A DNA stretch of 14,370 nt. It comes from JANWHF01 sp036276235 (GTDB lineage: Bacteria > Planctomycetota > Phycisphaerae > Tepidisphaerales > Tepidisphaeraceae). The notes beneath the pieces were generated by a model. It made no database searches. It was given only the letters and a program-made list of their open reading frames with translations, and was not told the origin of the DNA. Location of the stretch: the NCBI GenBank assembly GCA_036276235.1, contig DATBDZ010000285.1, positions 1 to 14,370 on the forward strand. The letters are read 5' to 3'. The translations under genes were made by a program, and so were the position numbers. Positions 13,156 to 14,370 of the stretch are shown here, piece after piece. Positions within the stretch are counted from its first letter, which is position 1. Each line of letters begins with the position of its first letter.

Positions 13156-13938
13156 TCACTTGGTCGGCGCCGTTGAAGAGGTATACGCACTGTGCGGCCC
13201 TTGGGTGGCCGATTGAGCTGTCGCAAGAAGATGCTGCTTTGTCTCCCGGAGGCGCTTTTCGAACTCTGAGGCCGTCTGAAACTCGACGTGCTCATCTCCG
13301 AAAAGCACGAAGTAACCTTCAGGATGATTTGTCGGCCGGTCGTAGGCGAGCACCCATTGACTGTCGAAGTCAGTCGCAGGCCGTCCGGCTCCAAGATAGA
13401 TGTACGAGCAATGGCCCGGCTGCTTCAATTCTTCCGTAAGAGGCAGGGTCTGGCCTGTGGCTCTCTTATCACCTGATGACGGACACACCAGAAGTTCCGT
13501 CGCGAGGTCCTCAGAGATGACAAGCTCTTCAAGTGAAACGGGGAGTCGGCCATCGTGGTCGCGCGCATACATGTAGATTCCAAGCCCCAACTGTCTCAGG
13601 TTCGAGGCGCAGGGAAGACGATTGCTTGACGCGCGTTCGACGGCCGCAATCCGCAGGACTCCTGTAACCGCAAGCATGATAAAAGCGAACGAAAGCAGAA
13701 GCGTTGTTCTCTCCGTTCGCCGAACGAATATCGAGCCGATCATCAATATGAACGCAACAAATGTGGCCAGGCCGCACCCAATGAGAACCGGCACTCCATC
13801 TCCTTTCCCAGCATGAGGCGCGGCGATGAAAGCAATGACGGCCGTAATCAAGCCGATCAAGCAAGCCCAGCGCGCAACGCGATTTGGTGGCAGCCGTGGC
13901 TGGTTTGTGCCTGAGGGTCTTTGGGGATCATTGCTCAT
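13156..13938 (-). CDS. Three-helix membrane protein with DUF1559/pseudopilin-like periplasmic head (copy C)
   Basis: The 260-residue product begins with a polar, proline-rich segment (MSNDPQRPSGTNQPRLPPNR), then helices at about 22-40, 50-72 and 79-99. The loop APHAGKGDGVP matches the equivalent loop of copy B. The head runs from ERASSNRLPCASNLRQLGL (101-119) through RLPVSLEELVI, LVCPSSGDKRATG, HCSYIYLGAG and VLAYDRPTNHPEG to VLFGDEHVEF (211-220). The usual DGH motif at the end has become DEH. C110, C152 and C177 are present. A serine/threonine-rich tail (QSATQGPHSAYTSSTAP) follows the last helix. No clear Shine-Dalgarno box precedes ATG 13938. It probably heads a two-gene transcript with copy B; tandem duplication is the simplest origin. 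Confidence 0.8.
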   Translation of the reverse strand: MSNDPQRPSGTNQPRLPPNRVARWACLIGLITAVIAFIAAPHAGKGDGVPVLIGCGLATFVAFILMIGSIFVRRTERTTLLLSFAFIMLAVTGVLRIAAVERASSNRLPCASNLRQLGLGIYMYARDHDGRLPVSLEELVISEDLATELLVCPSSGDKRATGQTLPLTEELKQPGHCSYIYLGAGRPATDFDSQWVLAYDRPTNHPEGYFVLFGDEHVEFQTASEFEKRLRETKQHLLATAQSATQGPHSAYTSSTAPTK

Positions 13939-13970
13939 CAGGAACTAATACGAGTTCGTTGCGGGCTCCG

Positions 13971-13976
13971 ATTATA
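13971..13976 (-). promoter_or_regulatory. Consensus -10 box upstream of copy C
   Basis: On the minus strand TATAAT reads from 13976 to 13971, preceded by an AT-rich tract (AAAAATTTTTTT). It would give a leader of about 25 bases to ATG 13938. No -35 hexamer is recognisable at the normal distance, so the assignment rests on the -10 box and position. Confidence 0.45.
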
Positions 13977-14231
13977 AAAAAATTTTTCGCGCGCCGACGA
14001 GGACTCATTATCGCCTGCAACTCTCGGCCGCCACATCATTTAACTTAATCCTAACGCACTCCGCTTTCCCGCGGCCAAAAAATCTTCGAATTTTGCATTT
14101 TTCGCGTAAGGGTTTTCGGAACCGAGCGATTCACAACTCGTTAATCAACAGTCACTTACGATCCGCAAATCCGCACGACCCGGGTGCCGGCCGTAAGTCA
14201 CGTTCTCGCCACGAGTTAACCTAACAAAACA
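13977..14231. other. Gene-free stretch with nested inverted repeat
   Basis: No coding frame of note is present on either strand. The part 13977-14110 is AT-rich for this genome, with runs such as AAAAAAATTTTT and CCAAAAAATC. At 14135-14217 there is a nested inverted repeat: outer arms AACTCGT (14135-14141) / ACGAGTT (14211-14217), inner arms ACTTACG (14154-14160) / CGTAAGT (14192-14198), with 12 unpaired bases on each side between inner and outer arms. The central 31 bases contain two near-copies of ATCCGCAA/ATCCGCAC. The symmetry suggests an operator or structured site upstream of whatever is expressed rightward at the window edge. Confidence 0.45.
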
Positions 14232-14255
14232 TTGACAAAGTGTATGTACTATAGA
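14232..14255 (+). promoter_or_regulatory. Promoter-like sequence near the right edge
   Basis: A perfect TTGACA (14232-14237) is followed by TACTATAGA (14247-14255). The spacing (9 bases to TACTAT or 12 to TATAGA) is too short for a normal sigma-70 promoter, so TTGACA may be coincidental or the pair may be read by a different sigma factor. GTG codons at 14259 and 14261 follow within eight bases of TACTAT, the same spacing as at the leaderless gene at 10874. Confidence 0.3.
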
Positions 14256-14260
14256 GGGGT

Positions 14261-14353
14261 GTGCAAGAAGAAGCTGTGTTCGAGATGGGAGCAGGCCTCT
14301 CGCTGTCGGAGTTCAGGATCAGGCAGCAAACCGGCTCAAGCTGCGGTGATTAA
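14261..14353 (+). other. Unresolved right-edge segment: possible 30-residue ORF
   Basis: From GTG 14261 a short frame encodes 30 residues (VQEEAVFEMGAGLSLSEFRI, then ten more) ending at TAA 14351. An alternative frame from GTG 14259 stays open to the window end. Neither resembles a family I know. The same bases read on the minus strand show a short resemblance to the core of 5S rRNA (see findings). I cannot decide between a leader, a small ORF and an RNA relic. Confidence 0.2.
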
Positions 14354-14370
14354 GAGTCATCGTGGTGAAC

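Noticed and set aside
14261..14370. Riboswitch (c-di-GMP type) suggested by GCAAACC at 14322-14332
   Set aside because: Only the short GCAAACC piece fits; the second conserved stem and tetraloop receptor are not visible in the available bases.

Overview
The window looks like planctomycete DNA, most likely class Phycisphaerae. This is an inference from gene content: a long topoisomerase I with four zinc ribbons, an ECF sigma factor followed directly by a membrane regulator, a secretin-like protein with the 'APESWRDTGG' motif, right-handed beta-helix surface proteins with a choice-of-anchor Q segment, and proteins carrying a DUF1559/pseudopilin-like 'CASNLRQIG...DGHV' head. GC content is high and several genes start with GTG or TTG.

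Layout. 1-125: tail of an IS630-family transposase entering from the left. 226-540 (+): small three-helix membrane protein. 577-3285 (-): topA. 3286-3638: gene-free leader of topA. 3639-7281 (-): four-gene cluster read right to left as ECF sigma factor, single-pass protein with a helical-repeat periplasmic part, secretin-like exported protein, exported FGE/SUMF1-fold protein without the catalytic cysteines. 7405-9416 (-): beta-helix surface protein split by a one-base frameshift and lacking a recognisable signal peptide. 9491-10731 (-): overlapping pair of membrane genes, the first-transcribed a small three-helix protein and the second a membrane-anchored DUF1559-like head. 10874-11620 (+): sigma-factor-like protein with a C-terminal membrane helix, probably leaderless. 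11775-12350 (+): DUF456 membrane protein. 12352-13938 (-): two further, tandem copies of the membrane-anchored DUF1559-like family. 13939-14370: gene-free stretch with AT-rich promoter-like sequence, a nested inverted repeat and, at the right edge, an unresolved short ORF or RNA.

How the genes may work together. Apart from topA the theme is the cell envelope. The sigma/regulator pair has the layout of a membrane-sensing switch that could control the exported secretin-like and FGE-fold proteins behind it. Three related proteins within 4.5 kb share a pseudopilin-type head, but carry it on a three-helix anchor instead of a cleavable type IV prepilin leader. This local family and the membrane-tethered sigma-like protein between its members are the least ordinary parts of the window. 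No CRISPR array, tRNA or complete rRNA was seen.
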